DNA of 64,000 nucleotides from NCBI RefSeq assembly GCF_000010805.1, contig NC_012522.1, forward strand, positions 3,348,001 to 3,412,000, written 5' to 3'. The position numbers and the translations under genes were made by a program. The DNA is from Rhodococcus opacus B4 (GTDB lineage: Bacteria > Actinomycetota > Actinomycetes > Mycobacteriales > Mycobacteriaceae). Below, piece after piece: positions 27,108-35,714 of this stretch. Positions within the stretch are counted from its first letter, which is position 1, and the number at the start of each line of letters is the position of its first letter. Below the pieces are notes generated by a model, which saw only the letters and a program-made list of their open reading frames with translations, made no database searches and was not told the DNA's origin.

Positions 27108-28113
27108 GGAGCACCTCTCCTGTCTCGGAGTATTCGCGGGCGATGTCCGCGCGGTACTCCTCCGGGCTCCCGAAATAGGGTACGGCGCCGGTCAATTCGA
27201 TCTGTTTGCGGATCTCCGGGTCTTCGAGTGCATCCCGGATCGAGTTGGAGATCTCGCGTAAGTAGGGGTCGGGAAGATCTTTCGGAGCGATGAACCCTGA
27301 CGTGATGTCCGTCGCGACGTCGTATCCGGATTCTTTCAAGGTGGGCACGGAGGCGTACTCGGCACCCTTCACGCTTCCGAGGTTGGCGAGAATCCGGAGG
27401 TCGCCGGAGCGAACCGAGGCGGCGAAACCGGACGGGGAGCCGGCTGCCCCTTCGACGTTTCCGCCGAGCAGGGCGGTCACCGCCTCGGCGCTGCTTTCGA
27501 ACGGAACCTGGGTTGTTTCGATGTCTGCTGCTGCATCCAGCTTCTCCATGGCCAGGTTCGCTGGATTCCCAGCGCCGGTCGAGGCGTATCGGAACGAGCC
27601 CGGATCTTCTCGCACACTCGCGATCATGTCGCCCACCGTCTGCCAGGGCGAGTCTGACGGCACAGCCAGCACGATCGGTGCCACCGCCACACGGGCGACC
27701 GGCGTCACATCCTCAAAGGAGTAGACCGTGCGACCGTAGTGCGGCTGCACCGTCAGCGGCCCACCCGCAATGAACCCGAGGGTGTACCCGTCCGGGCTCG
27801 CAGCGACGACTCGGGTGGTGCCGATCGTTCCGGCACCACCCGGTTGGTTGAGCACCACGAGTGGTTCGTCACCGAGACCTTCGGCGACCGGCTGCGACAG
27901 CGAGCGGACCATCTGGTCCGTCGCACCGCCGGCCTCGTAGGGAACGACGACCTCGATCGTGTCCGAAGGATACTTCCCCGCGTCGACCGGACCGGAGCCG
28001 GAGGCCCCACCCGGGCCGACAGAACACGCCGTCGACACGGCTGCGACCGTGGCGAGCGTCGCCCACGACAGGACCGCGTGAGATGCGCGCGGTCTTTGGT
28101 GTATTCCGAGCAT
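27088..28113 (-). CDS. tctC: Tripartite tricarboxylate transporter solute-binding lipoprotein (TctC/Bug)
   Basis: 341-residue Bug-family binding protein. The lipobox STAC places the lipidated Cys at residue 30; the fold begins DTIEVVVPYEAGGATDQM and has the ligand-loop GGAGTIGTTRVV. Bug proteins bind carboxylates such as citrate, aspartate, nicotinate or phthalates through two bridging waters, so an acidic ligand is expected. It is encoded between the RraA-like gene (36 bp) and tctB. Confidence 0.92.
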   Translation of the reverse strand: MLGIHQRPRASHAVLSWATLATVAAVSTACSVGPGGASGSGPVDAGKYPSDTIEVVVPYEAGGATDQMVRSLSQPVAEGLGDEPLVVLNQPGGAGTIGTTRVVAASPDGYTLGFIAGGPLTVQPHYGRTVYSFEDVTPVARVAVAPIVLAVPSDSPWQTVGDMIASVREDPGSFRYASTGAGNPANLAMEKLDAAADIETTQVPFESSAEAVTALLGGNVEGAAGSPSGFAASVRSGDLRILANLGSVKGAEYASVPTLKESGYDVATDITSGFIAPKDLPDPYLREISNSIRDALEDPEIRKQIELTGAVPYFGSPEEYRADIAREYSETGEVLHEAGLI

Positions 28114-28148
28114 GCGAACTCCGTTGTTCGTCAGATTGAACCGTAAGC

Positions 28149-28940
28149 TCAGCTGTAGCGCTTACGGAAGAGGGGACGCAACTGATCGATGGGGGCACCC
28201 TCGATGATCATCTTGGCCATCGTCTGCTCGGCTTCCGCAATTCTCTCCACCTCCCTGATCACGTACTCTGCATGTTCGAACGGCACCACGCATACGCCGG
28301 AGTCGTCGGCGACGATCAGGTCGCCCGGTTCCACCCGAACGTCGTGCAACGTGACCGGCCCATTCATTTCGATGGCCTCGATCCGGAACTTTCCGGTAAT
28401 CGGGGTCACGCCGCTGCTCCACACCGGGTACCCCATGTCGCGGATCGATCCGGCGTCGCGGATTGCGCCGTACACGATGCTGCCGGCGAGACCGCGCGAT
28501 TTCGCAACGGTGCAGGACTGCGCGCCCATGTTGGACACCGAAAGGTCTCCGGCGGTGTCGGTCACCAGGACGTCGCCTGCCTCGGCCAGGTAGTAGATGT
28601 CGCGCGTGGACATACGAATGAAGTCCTTGTCCACATACCCCTGGGTCGGCGTCTTGCGCTCGACGAGATTGCGGATGGTCACCGCGGGGCCCACGATCCG
28701 CTGCCCGGGAGCCAGTGGCTTGAGGAACGAGGCGGGAACCGCACCGATGATGCCGAGTGAGTCGAGCACGTCCGACACCGACGTCGTCAGGTCCTCGATT
28801 GCGAGGTAACGATCGACAACCTCCTTCGGCACGCGCGGGAACTTGATCTTCTTGATCCGCTCACGATCGACGAGACCCCAGATGCGGCCTTCTGCAAGGT
28901 ATTCGTCGTACTCGCTCGCGAGAGATTCCGTCGTAGTCAT
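28149..28940 (-). CDS. RraA-like aldolase/decarboxylase
   Basis: 263-residue RraA/HMG-aldolase family protein. Canonical members cleave 4-hydroxy-4-methyl-2-oxoglutarate or 4-carboxy-4-hydroxy-2-oxoadipate, or decarboxylate oxaloacetate. It has the catalytic Arg-Asp block YGAIRDAGSIRDMGYPVW, preceded by VTDTAGDLSV and followed by VEPGDLIVADDSGV. It has about 40 extra N-terminal residues against the typical 160-230 residue forms. As first gene of the Tct operon it probably acts on the imported acid or its product. Confidence 0.88.
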   Translation of the reverse strand: MTTTESLASEYDEYLAEGRIWGLVDRERIKKIKFPRVPKEVVDRYLAIEDLTTSVSDVLDSLGIIGAVPASFLKPLAPGQRIVGPAVTIRNLVERKTPTQGYVDKDFIRMSTRDIYYLAEAGDVLVTDTAGDLSVSNMGAQSCTVAKSRGLAGSIVYGAIRDAGSIRDMGYPVWSSGVTPITGKFRIEAIEMNGPVTLHDVRVEPGDLIVADDSGVCVVPFEHAEYVIREVERIAEAEQTMAKMIIEGAPIDQLRPLFRKRYS

Positions 28941-29034
28941 TGAGATATTTGTCCCTTCAGCGGTTGGCTCGCCCAGTTGGCTAGATCACTTCAACCAGAC
29001 AATGTGAGCGTAAGAGCCGGGAATTCATAAAACA

Positions 29035-29051
29035 ATGCCAGATTTAGGCAT
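29035..29051. promoter_or_regulatory. LysR-type operator in the RraA/LysR divergent region
   Basis: ATGCC-N7-GGCAT, a 17-bp interrupted palindrome of LTTR type, in an AT-rich stretch between the divergent RraA-like (start 28940) and LysR (start 29107) genes. Confidence 0.6.
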
Positions 29052-29106
29052 GCATTTATTATCAATATCTATATGCCCGGTCCGGCGACTCAGACACAAT
29101 CGATGC

Positions 29107-30054
29107 ATGATGAACATCCGCGACCTGCAGTACCTCACAGTGCTGGCCGACGAACTGAGCTTCAGCCGCGCCGCCGACCGGTTGAATATCTCGCAACCCA
29201 CCCTCAGCCAGACCGTCAGGAAGCTCGAACGGCACATCGGTGGGCCGCTTGTGGAACGGACGACGCGGCGGAGCCGACTCACGCCAGCCGGCGAGACCCT
29301 GGTCGAAGGATCCCGGCAGCTACTGGCAGATCTGCTCCGCCTCGAGCAGGTCACCCGAGACGCGGCCGCCGGGCGCACCGCAGCGCTACGAATCGGTGCG
29401 GTGAACCCAGCGATGAGGCTGCTCATGCCCCGAATCCTGTCGTCTGTTCGCGCCGAGGTTCCCGACGTGCGAATGACATTGCACCCCATGAACAGTCACG
29501 CTCAACTCCGTCAGCTGATCGACGGACAACTCGAAGCCGGGATCCTCCGCAGCCGCAGCACCCCAACGGGTCTCGCGGTCGACACCCTCATGGACGAGCC
29601 GCTCTACGCGGCCGTCGCCAGCTCGCACCCACTGGCAACTCGCGGCCTGGCCTCAATTGCGGAACTCAACGACGAGGACTTCATCATGGCTCCGCGCGAT
29701 CGGAACCCGGTCTTCTACGACGAACTCCTGCGCCTTGTCACCGACAATCAGTGCTCCCCGAGACGAATCGTCGAAGCTGACGATATGTGGGCTCAACTCG
29801 CGATGGTCGGCGCAGGCGCCGGGGTCGCCGTCCTGCCACTACTGTTCGTCGATCACACTCGGGACGACATCGTATTCCTCCCCCTCGACAGGAAACTGGG
29901 ACTGGGGCTCCCTCTTGTACTCGTCTACGCACCCAACTCTCCGTCGGCAGCACTCACCGCAGTTCGCCGGGCCGCACGAGCAGAAGCCGAACACCTTCTC
30001 GAAGCTCATTCGCAGCAGTCAACTGAACCGCAAGCACCTCGCCAGATACCATGA
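29107..30054 (+). CDS. LysR-family transcriptional regulator (divergent from the Tct operon)
   Basis: 315-residue LTTR with HTH LADELSFSRAADRLNISQ near residues 12-29 and an effector domain that parallels the LysR at 23925. Two adjacent ATGs (29107 and 29110) are possible starts. The divergent arrangement and the ATGCC-N7-GGCAT site in the shared intergenic region indicate control of the RraA-tctCBA operon and of itself. The co-inducer is presumably the transported carboxylate (inference). Confidence 0.9.
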   Translation: MMNIRDLQYLTVLADELSFSRAADRLNISQPTLSQTVRKLERHIGGPLVERTTRRSRLTPAGETLVEGSRQLLADLLRLEQVTRDAAAGRTAALRIGAVNPAMRLLMPRILSSVRAEVPDVRMTLHPMNSHAQLRQLIDGQLEAGILRSRSTPTGLAVDTLMDEPLYAAVASSHPLATRGLASIAELNDEDFIMAPRDRNPVFYDELLRLVTDNQCSPRRIVEADDMWAQLAMVGAGAGVAVLPLLFVDHTRDDIVFLPLDRKLGLGLPLVLVYAPNSPSAALTAVRRAARAEAEHLLEAHSQQSTEPQAPRQIP

Positions 30055-30296
30055 CCGGCGCCAGCCAGCCGCCCGGGGTAACAACCTCTCTGCGACCATG
30101 CTGATGGAGCATGGCACGCAGCCCTTCGCGTTGGCGGATTACGTGTACCCCTTCGAAAACAAAGTGCAACTCGTCATGTTGCCGACCGCCGCGGCATCGC
30201 TCGCCGCAGTCCGCGACCCTCGCCGATTCCTGGGTACCGACGATGTGGGCTTCCCCATAGCACCGGCCTCGGCGAGCACGCCTGGTACCGGGCAGA

Positions 30297-30317
30297 GGGC
30301 ACAGGGCACAGGGCACA
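30297..30317. repeat. Tandem 7-mer GGGCACA, three copies
   Basis: Three perfect adjacent copies of GGGCACA followed by a degenerate fourth. A simple-sequence repeat in non-coding DNA. Confidence 0.8.
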
Positions 30318-30411
30318 GGGGCCGCAGAACACCCATCAGGCCATGCCGACGCCAGGCTCAGTCCAGTGTCCTCACATCAGGTCCAGAGCCCGTCAAATCA
30401 GCGGAGAGCCG

Positions 30412-30621
30412 TCACCGGTGGTCGTCGTCGCGGTACTGCTCGGCGACCTCGCCGACATCCCGAGCGAGCCAGGTCAGCTCCCCCACCGCCGTATCCCCGA
30501 GACGGCACCAGATCCACCAACCGGCACTGCGGCCCGCGGACACCCGCACCCGCCACCGCGCTGCATCACGTCGAGAATTCCGCAGTCTTGAGGACGCTTC
30601 GGGACGATCCGCGGTCGCCAC
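30412..30621 (-). CDS. Small hypothetical protein, possibly truncated
   Basis: A 69-residue frame whose C-terminal part (RWRVRVSAGRSAG, WWIWCRLGD, ELTWLARDVGEVAEQY) has the composition of a real soluble protein with several Trp residues, unlike the shadow frames around it. No start with a ribosome site was found and the N-terminus looks degenerate, so it may be the tail of a lost gene. No family is recognised. Confidence 0.3.
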   Translation of the reverse strand: MATADRPEASSRLRNSRRDAARWRVRVSAGRSAGWWIWCRLGDTAVGELTWLARDVGEVAEQYRDDDHR

Positions 30622-30763
30622 GCCTGCTCGAACCCCTTCGATCTGCAGACGGATACGTTGCTACACAACAGAATCACAGCACGGAGCCTCACCCCGACGA
30701 TCGGCAGCGCGGGCACTGCCGGACGGAGCAGAACACATCGTTTTCGACATCGCCCGCAGACCT

Positions 30764-31000
30764 ACTCCGCCACCCACATACGGTTCGGTGCGGTCGCGGC
30801 GGTAGTCCCGGTCCAGCAGATCGGGTGCCGCGATGTGCCGAGGATTCTTCTTCGTCGACCCACCCATCCAGCCTTTGCGCAGGTAGGCACCCTGAGGTTC
30901 CACTTCAGATCGGCCCCTTTTCGCGGATTCATACCGCTGCGACCGGCCAGTACGTTCATCGACCGCGCCAAAGACGGCGCGCTCAGGACTGTGTGCGAGT
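30764..31000 (-). pseudogene. IS3-family transposase (OrfB) trace
   Basis: The minus-strand text TAATAPNRMWVAE before a stop, preceded in a shifted frame by RKGWMGG and APDLLDRDYR, resembles the OrfB segment that reads TATAPNRLWVAD ahead of the first catalytic Asp region. Frameshifts and loss of the DDE core show it is dead. Limits are approximate and no terminal inverted repeats were found. Confidence 0.4.
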
Positions 31001-31377
31001 GGAATCTTCCGCGGCCGTGTGTGCTTCACGCTCCCGCTCTTGATGCTCGATCTTCTCCGGCAGAACCGAAGACGTTCAGCATTTCGGCGACCGCGACCTA
31101 CCGCCCCAGCAGCCCGCCGATGTCGGTGCGTGCCCGCACGAACGTCCCCGACCCCCGCCGGATCTCGGAATGCCCGTCGACGCCAGCGTCTTGGTCCGCC
31201 GCCGTACTGACGGCCGGACTTGTTCCCGCTTGTAGGGTCTGCGGGTGGCTTCTTCGAGAAGCTGCGACGAGGGTGTTTCTGGTTTGTCTCACGGTTTGGC
31301 CACCGCATGTCTGTCTCAAATTCCTGACATCTCTTCTGCCGTCACCGGCGTGACAAAGGCCGGAGAGGAAGAGGAAC

Positions 31378-32340
31378 ATGGAAGAAATGAAAGCGGTGCG
31401 GCTCCACGCCTATGGCGGACCGGAGAATCTCGTCTACGAGGATGCCCCCCGTCCGGAGCCTGCCGAGGACGAACTCGTGGTGCGGGTGCATGCTGCGGGG
31501 GTCAACGTGTTGGACTGGTTGCTGGGCGCGGGCGGGTTCGAACACTTTCCCGATGTTCCGCTGCCGTGGATTCCGGGGTGGGACATCTCGGGAGTAGTGG
31601 AAGTGGTCGGTAACGGCGTCAGCGGATTCCAGCAGGGCGACAGCGTCTACGGAATGGTTCGGCTGCCCGAACCCGGCAACGCCTACGCCGAGTACACGGC
31701 AGTCCCCGCCAGTCAGGTCGTCGCCAAGCCGCCCATCCTGGACCACATACAAGCGGCGGCGGTGCCGATGACCGGATTGACGGCGTGGCGGGCACTCGTC
31801 GACGAGGCCGGTCTCCAACCAGGGCAGCGCGTGTTGATCCATGCCGCCTCGGGCGGTGTCGGCCATCTGGCCGTGCAATTTGCGAAGGCCCTGGGAGCGC
31901 ACGTGGTCGCAACCGCGTCCGGCTCCAACCGGGAGTACGTGAACTCGCTCGGCGCTGACGAGTTCGTCGACTACCGCGAGCAGCGGTTCGAGACGTCGGT
32001 GGCTCCGGTGCACGCCGTGATCGACACGGTCGGCGGCAAAGTCCAACAGCGATCCCTCGACGTGCTGAAGCGAGACGGGGTTCTCGTCGCCCTGCCAACA
32101 GAGGTCCCGGACGAGGTCAAGGCCGACGCCGAGCGACGCGGTATACGGACGCGATACTTCAGTGTCGAGCCGAACGCTGACACGCTGACCAAGATCTCCA
32201 GGCTCGTCGATGACGGCAGAGTGCGGCCCACGGTCAGCTCGGTGTATCCCCTCGCCGAGGCGCAGGCTGCCCAGGAAGAGGGCCGGGCAGGACACGTCCG
32301 AGGGAAACTGGTCCTCGACGTAACCACGGTTGCTTCCTGA
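31378..32340 (+). CDS. NAD(P)-dependent oxidoreductase, quinone-reductase-like MDR
   Basis: 320-residue zinc-free medium-chain reductase of the quinone oxidoreductase group. The catalytic GroES-like half opens MKAVRLHAYGGPENL and has VRVHAAGVN; the Rossmann half has HAASGGVGHLAVQFAKALGA near residue 150. No structural-zinc Cys cluster is present. The ATG follows GAGAGGAAGAGGAAC. It probably reduces a quinone or an alkenal/enone with NADPH. It stands alone between two remnant regions, so no pathway can be assigned. Confidence 0.9.
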   Translation: MEEMKAVRLHAYGGPENLVYEDAPRPEPAEDELVVRVHAAGVNVLDWLLGAGGFEHFPDVPLPWIPGWDISGVVEVVGNGVSGFQQGDSVYGMVRLPEPGNAYAEYTAVPASQVVAKPPILDHIQAAAVPMTGLTAWRALVDEAGLQPGQRVLIHAASGGVGHLAVQFAKALGAHVVATASGSNREYVNSLGADEFVDYREQRFETSVAPVHAVIDTVGGKVQQRSLDVLKRDGVLVALPTEVPDEVKADAERRGIRTRYFSVEPNADTLTKISRLVDDGRVRPTVSSVYPLAEAQAAQEEGRAGHVRGKLVLDVTTVAS

Positions 32341-32781
32341 CCAGCGTGCTCCGGGACGGGCGCCGGCTGCTGCCCGCAATGCGCTGGGCGCCTGTCTCGC
32401 CCCGGTGAAGGTTCCGCAAAAAAAGCACCTACTGTTGCCAGCCTGCGTTGGGCGTCGACCTCATCCTTGGGCAGTGTGCGGTCGCTGAACTCTGCCAGTG
32501 GGTGCTGGTCGACGGATAACGTTGATCTGTAGGCAATCGAAGCCTAAGGAGTCGCCGTACGAAAGCCTCTGTTGGTTGCCCCCGGAGCAGTCGTCGTCAC
32601 CGGCGTTGTGGTTGGCAGGCTCATCAACAACGCCGCAGCGCCCTCACTTCCATCCGACAAGGACCGCAGTTCCATGACCGACAACTCGAGCGCACCCGAA
32701 GAGGACTGGAACGAGACCGATCCCAAAGAACCCATCATTGGTGGTCGTCCGCCTCAAACAATCGACGATATGGCTCGGGAT
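32341..32781. other. Intergenic region, possible 5' gene fragment
   Basis: No intact gene. From 32674 a plus-strand ATG starts an acidic stretch (MTDNSSAPEEDWNETDPKEP) that looks like a genuine N-terminus but loses protein-like composition after about 35 codons, where it meets the minus-strand hypothetical gene. Confidence 0.4.
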
Positions 32782-33048
32782 TCACTTGCCGGCCAGAATC
32801 CCGATGCGAAATTCCAAGATGTGGGTGGCGTCCCAGTCGGCGACGTCGGCAAGTGTTCCGTGGAACAGGAAGTAGTCGCGGTTCGGGATCGAGATCTTCG
32901 GCGTCGGATCGTCGGCGGTGAAGCTCGGCCACCCGTCCCAGATGTAGAAGTAGCAGTCATCAGGTGTGCCGGTGTAGTGGGCGAGCTCGGCCAGGACGAC
33001 CCCGAGCTGTTCGTTGTCGGACAGCCCCCGTCGGATCGCGTTGGGCAT
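32782..33048 (-). CDS. Hypothetical protein, possibly partial
   Basis: 88-residue frame from MPNAIRRGLSDNEQL, ending ILEFRIGILAGK. Aromatic-rich core PDDCYFYIWDGWPSF and NRDYFLFHGTL resemble small uncharacterised actinobacterial proteins with a CWFCLWDGYG-like segment followed by a YLLYRG strand. The family's longer C-terminus seems to be missing, so it may be a fragment. No convincing ribosome site; neighbours are remnants. Function unknown. Confidence 0.4.
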   Translation of the reverse strand: MPNAIRRGLSDNEQLGVVLAELAHYTGTPDDCYFYIWDGWPSFTADDPTPKISIPNRDYFLFHGTLADVADWDATHILEFRIGILAGK

Positions 33049-33630
33049 CGCCTTCCGTTTGTGCCGGATAGGCCGGGTCTGGGATGAACCGTAAGCGTGC
33101 ATACTTGTCGAAGGCAGGTGCACCGGACCCTGGCAATCGAAGCTGAAGAGCAGGGTGTCTCGCTCAACATGCTGGTCAACCAAGAGATTACGGCTCCGAC
33201 TGCGCCTCGATCAGCAGCGGCCGGTGCAGCCCTGACGGGAGATCACCGGCAAAGCTCTGTACAAACCAATGGGCGCACGGGGAGGGCCACGCCTCGCGAG
33301 TTCCGGGAGTTCGAAAAACCACCAGCGAGACAGTTTGGCTGACAGCGCGCCGGCGGATAGGGGGATTCCGCTAGCCGATCCACTTTCGGGACGAGCCGCC
33401 GGCGGCCGGCGGCATGCCCTGGTGCCGACTCCTCCCGGTGCGGGTTCCCGATTCACGAACCCGTAATTACCGGTAACCGGGCGCACAGGGGTCCGCCCCG
33501 GATAAGAAGTGGTGTCGACGAGGCGCGATGGCGACGCGATTGTGGAATCCGCGGCTCTCGTGATGGACCGCTATGACCATCGTCGCCCCCTCCGGCTTCC
33601 GAATACCATGGGAAGGAGGAAGGGATCATT
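33049..33630. other. Remnant region before the hydrolase gene
   Basis: Holds a HicB-type C-terminal fragment at 33112-33210 and otherwise no gene-like sequence. Confidence 0.5.
33112..33210 (+). pseudogene. HicB-like/RHH antitoxin C-terminal fragment
   Basis: The plus strand reads RQVHRTLAIEAEEQGVSLN followed by MLVNQEI, matching the ribbon-helix-helix end of HicB-type antitoxins (HRxLxxxAxxEGVSLNxxV). The N-terminal half and any partner toxin are absent, so it is a relic. Confidence 0.45.
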
Positions 33631-34629
33631 GTGCGATACGACGACTGGGGCGTCCGGTCGCAGCAGTGGGCGGGGCTGCGCAGCGTGTCGACGAGCGTGT
33701 GCGGCGTGCCCGTGCACTATGTCCGAGCGGAGCCCGCGTCGAGCGCGCCGCCCGACGCACCAGTTCACCTGCTGGTGCCCCCGATGACCGGTAGCGCGAG
33801 CATGTGGATCGATCTCGTCCCGCACTTGCGCCAGCTCGGGCCGGTGATTTCCGTCGACCTCCCGGGGACGGTCGCCGGCCACACCGGTGATCCATATCGG
33901 CATGGGCCACGCGCGGACCTGGACGCGCGCTTCGTGTCGGCCTTCGCCGGGCAGCTCCGCCTCGAGAGCCAGGTGGTGCTGCACGGCTGGTCGACGGGTG
34001 CCCTGGTGGCCGCGCTGGCCGCCACGAGGATGCCCGAGAAGACTCGGGGAGTCGTCTTGGTGGCCCCGGCGCTGCCCTGGCGCCGGACGTCACCAGCCGA
34101 GGCGCTCGGGTGGCAGACGCTGGGACGCCTCGCCGTCGCAGTCGGCCCGCCGACGACACGCATGGTGCTGCGGCTGGCGGGTCGGCGCATACTGGACGCC
34201 AAGCGAATCGCGATCGACGACGCGGGCTCCATCTCGGGTGGCCGGACCGACTTCATCGGTGGAGACCCGGCCCGTGTCTCACGAGCGCAGGTCGACCTGT
34301 GGCTCGATGGCCTCGAGGCGGCCCGCGAGCACCCGGAACGGCTCGCGGGCACGGCGACGGCGTTCGCGTCGATCGTCAAGGCCATGTTCATCACACAGCG
34401 GCCGACGAACGAGGCACTCGATTCCGTGCCGGTGCCCGTACTTGTGCTGTGGGGCAGGGACGATCACCTTGTCGACCCCACCTCGCTCACCCAGCACGCC
34501 CAACGGCCGGGCTGGACACCCCGACCCATCGATGACGTCGGCCACCTGCTTCCCGTCGAGGCCCCTGACCTCTACGAGCAGGCCGTCTGCCGATGGCTCG
34601 AGGTTCCCGGATTCGGACGCCCTACGTAG
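33631..34629 (+). CDS. Alpha/beta hydrolase
   Basis: 332-residue alpha/beta-hydrolase-fold protein. The nucleophile elbow reads LHGWSTGA (Ser121), the acid is the Asp in LWGRDDHLVD and the base His lies in DVGHLLPVEA. The oxyanion region LVPPMTGSASMW follows strand 3. The GTG start follows GGAAGGAGGAAGG. Reaction unknown: an ester or lactone hydrolase, C-C hydrolase or haloperoxidase-like protein are all possible. It is followed 43 bp later by a SnoaL-like gene that may be cotranscribed. Confidence 0.88.
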   Translation: MRYDDWGVRSQQWAGLRSVSTSVCGVPVHYVRAEPASSAPPDAPVHLLVPPMTGSASMWIDLVPHLRQLGPVISVDLPGTVAGHTGDPYRHGPRADLDARFVSAFAGQLRLESQVVLHGWSTGALVAALAATRMPEKTRGVVLVAPALPWRRTSPAEALGWQTLGRLAVAVGPPTTRMVLRLAGRRILDAKRIAIDDAGSISGGRTDFIGGDPARVSRAQVDLWLDGLEAAREHPERLAGTATAFASIVKAMFITQRPTNEALDSVPVPVLVLWGRDDHLVDPTSLTQHAQRPGWTPRPIDDVGHLLPVEAPDLYEQAVCRWLEVPGFGRPT

Positions 34630-34672
34630 AGATCTGAGAACATTGGAACGCCCCCTCGCTAGGATCAAGCCC

Positions 34673-35062
34673 GTGACAGACGGGCCTGCGCCGGATCCGG
34701 TGTTCGTGGCTGTTCGGTTCAATGAATGCATTAATCGGCGAGACCCCGACGCACTGTCTGAGTTGATGTCCGATGACCACACCTTCGTCGATACCGAGGG
34801 TGGCATCATCTCGGGTAAGAAGCCCTGCCTCGACGCGTGGCGGGTGTTCTTCGCATCGTTCTCGGACTACCGCAACATCTTCACGTCGGTCACCGCGCGG
34901 GGTGATGTCGCCACGGCCGTCGGGCATTCGGTTTGTTCGGAGCCGGCATTGGCTGGGCCGACGCTGTGGACTGCGGTGGTCAGGCACGACGAGGTTGCCG
35001 AGTGGCGCGTGTACGTCGACACGCCGGAGGCCCGCGCTCAGCTCGCGATAGAGCAGGATTGA
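34673..35062 (+). CDS. SnoaL-like/NTF2-fold protein
   Basis: 129-residue cone-shaped NTF2-fold protein: N-terminal helix FNECINRRDPDALSELM, then DDHTFVDTEGGIISGK, the family's HTFVD strand, and a C-terminal AEWRVYVDTPEA. Members act as polyketide cyclases, isomerases or unassigned binding proteins. The GTG start has a weak AGGA at 9-10 bases. Codirectional with the hydrolase 43 bp upstream; function unassigned. Confidence 0.75.
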   Translation: MTDGPAPDPVFVAVRFNECINRRDPDALSELMSDDHTFVDTEGGIISGKKPCLDAWRVFFASFSDYRNIFTSVTARGDVATAVGHSVCSEPALAGPTLWTAVVRHDEVAEWRVYVDTPEARAQLAIEQD

Positions 35063-35151
35063 AAGGTCTGCCTACCACGTCGCCGGCCTTGGCGGCGACC
35101 GGGCACCGCGTGGTCGCCTTGGACCTGGTCGGGCATTCGATCTTCAGCTAA
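35063..35151 (+). pseudogene. Alpha/beta hydrolase N-terminal fragment
   Basis: LAATGHRVVALDLVGHSIFS before a stop matches the strand-4 block of alpha/beta hydrolases (GHRVVAPDLxGHGxS). Nothing downstream continues the fold. A short relic. Confidence 0.35.
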
Positions 35152-35333
35152 CCCTTCGGTATAGAGCGGGAGCTCTCACAATGTAGGGCACACTCGGCCC
35201 CGGTCATCGATCGTCAACCGGTGCTCCGGTAGGCGTTCGGTCTACGCATCTCTTCGCGAAACGGGCCGTCGTTCCGACTTACTCTCGGTCAATCTCCTCG
35301 CTGACACCGGACCGTTCCAGAAAGGCCCCTCGC

Positions 35334-35462
35334 GTGGCGTGTGATGCCATACGTATCGCTGAGCTGGCCGAGGAGAATGAGCTGGCCGGCCCGGTTCGAC
35401 ACTGGCTCGCCGACGCTGGATGGACCATCACGCCCGATCTTCTCTGCCCCGACCACGTCTGA
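35334..35462 (+). CDS. Small hypothetical ORF (42 residues)
   Basis: GTG-initiated frame with protein-like composition (IRIAELAEENELAGPVRHW, then LADAGWTI and CPDH near the end). A weak AGAAAGG lies 8 bases upstream. It resembles the tail of small actinobacterial proteins ending in CPDH or CPAH and may be a fragment. No function known. The surrounding 35151-35534 sequence holds nothing else recognisable. Confidence 0.3.
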   Translation: MACDAIRIAELAEENELAGPVRHWLADAGWTITPDLLCPDHV

Positions 35463-35534
35463 GAAGTAGCTCAGGCTACGAATACTGCAAGGTTCGAATA
35501 CCGCCCTACCGCCAACCATGGGTGGGCCTGGCCA

Positions 35535-35566
35535 ATGCCGGTTCGTGATATCTCGATGCCGGTTCG
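35535..35566. promoter_or_regulatory. Direct repeat ATGCCGGTTCG, 21 bp apart
   Basis: Two perfect 11-bp direct repeats (35535-35545 and 35556-35566) two helical turns apart, 150 bp upstream of the MHS transporter. Head-to-tail repeats of this spacing are typical of OmpR-type regulators, and one is encoded downstream. ATGCCGGTT recurs at 37165, next to the regulator gene. Confidence 0.5.
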
Positions 35567-35714
35567 GAATGTGCGTTCGGGGATGCCCGGACGCAACGGA
35601 GAGTCGTCTAAAGCGAATGTAAGGAACGATCCCCTTCCCTTCCCTACCGCTGTGAGGACAGCCACATTGGTTTCAGTGCCTATGCACGATCACAGCAGTC
35701 GAGGAAGGAACATC

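Larger units (their letters stand above)
30055..31377. other. Remnant-rich region without an intact gene
   Basis: 1.3 kb with irregular codon use and many short frames on both strands. The only recognisable pieces are the small hypothetical frame at 30412, an IS3-type transposase trace and a 7-bp tandem repeat. It looks like decayed insertion and plasmid DNA. Confidence 0.6.
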
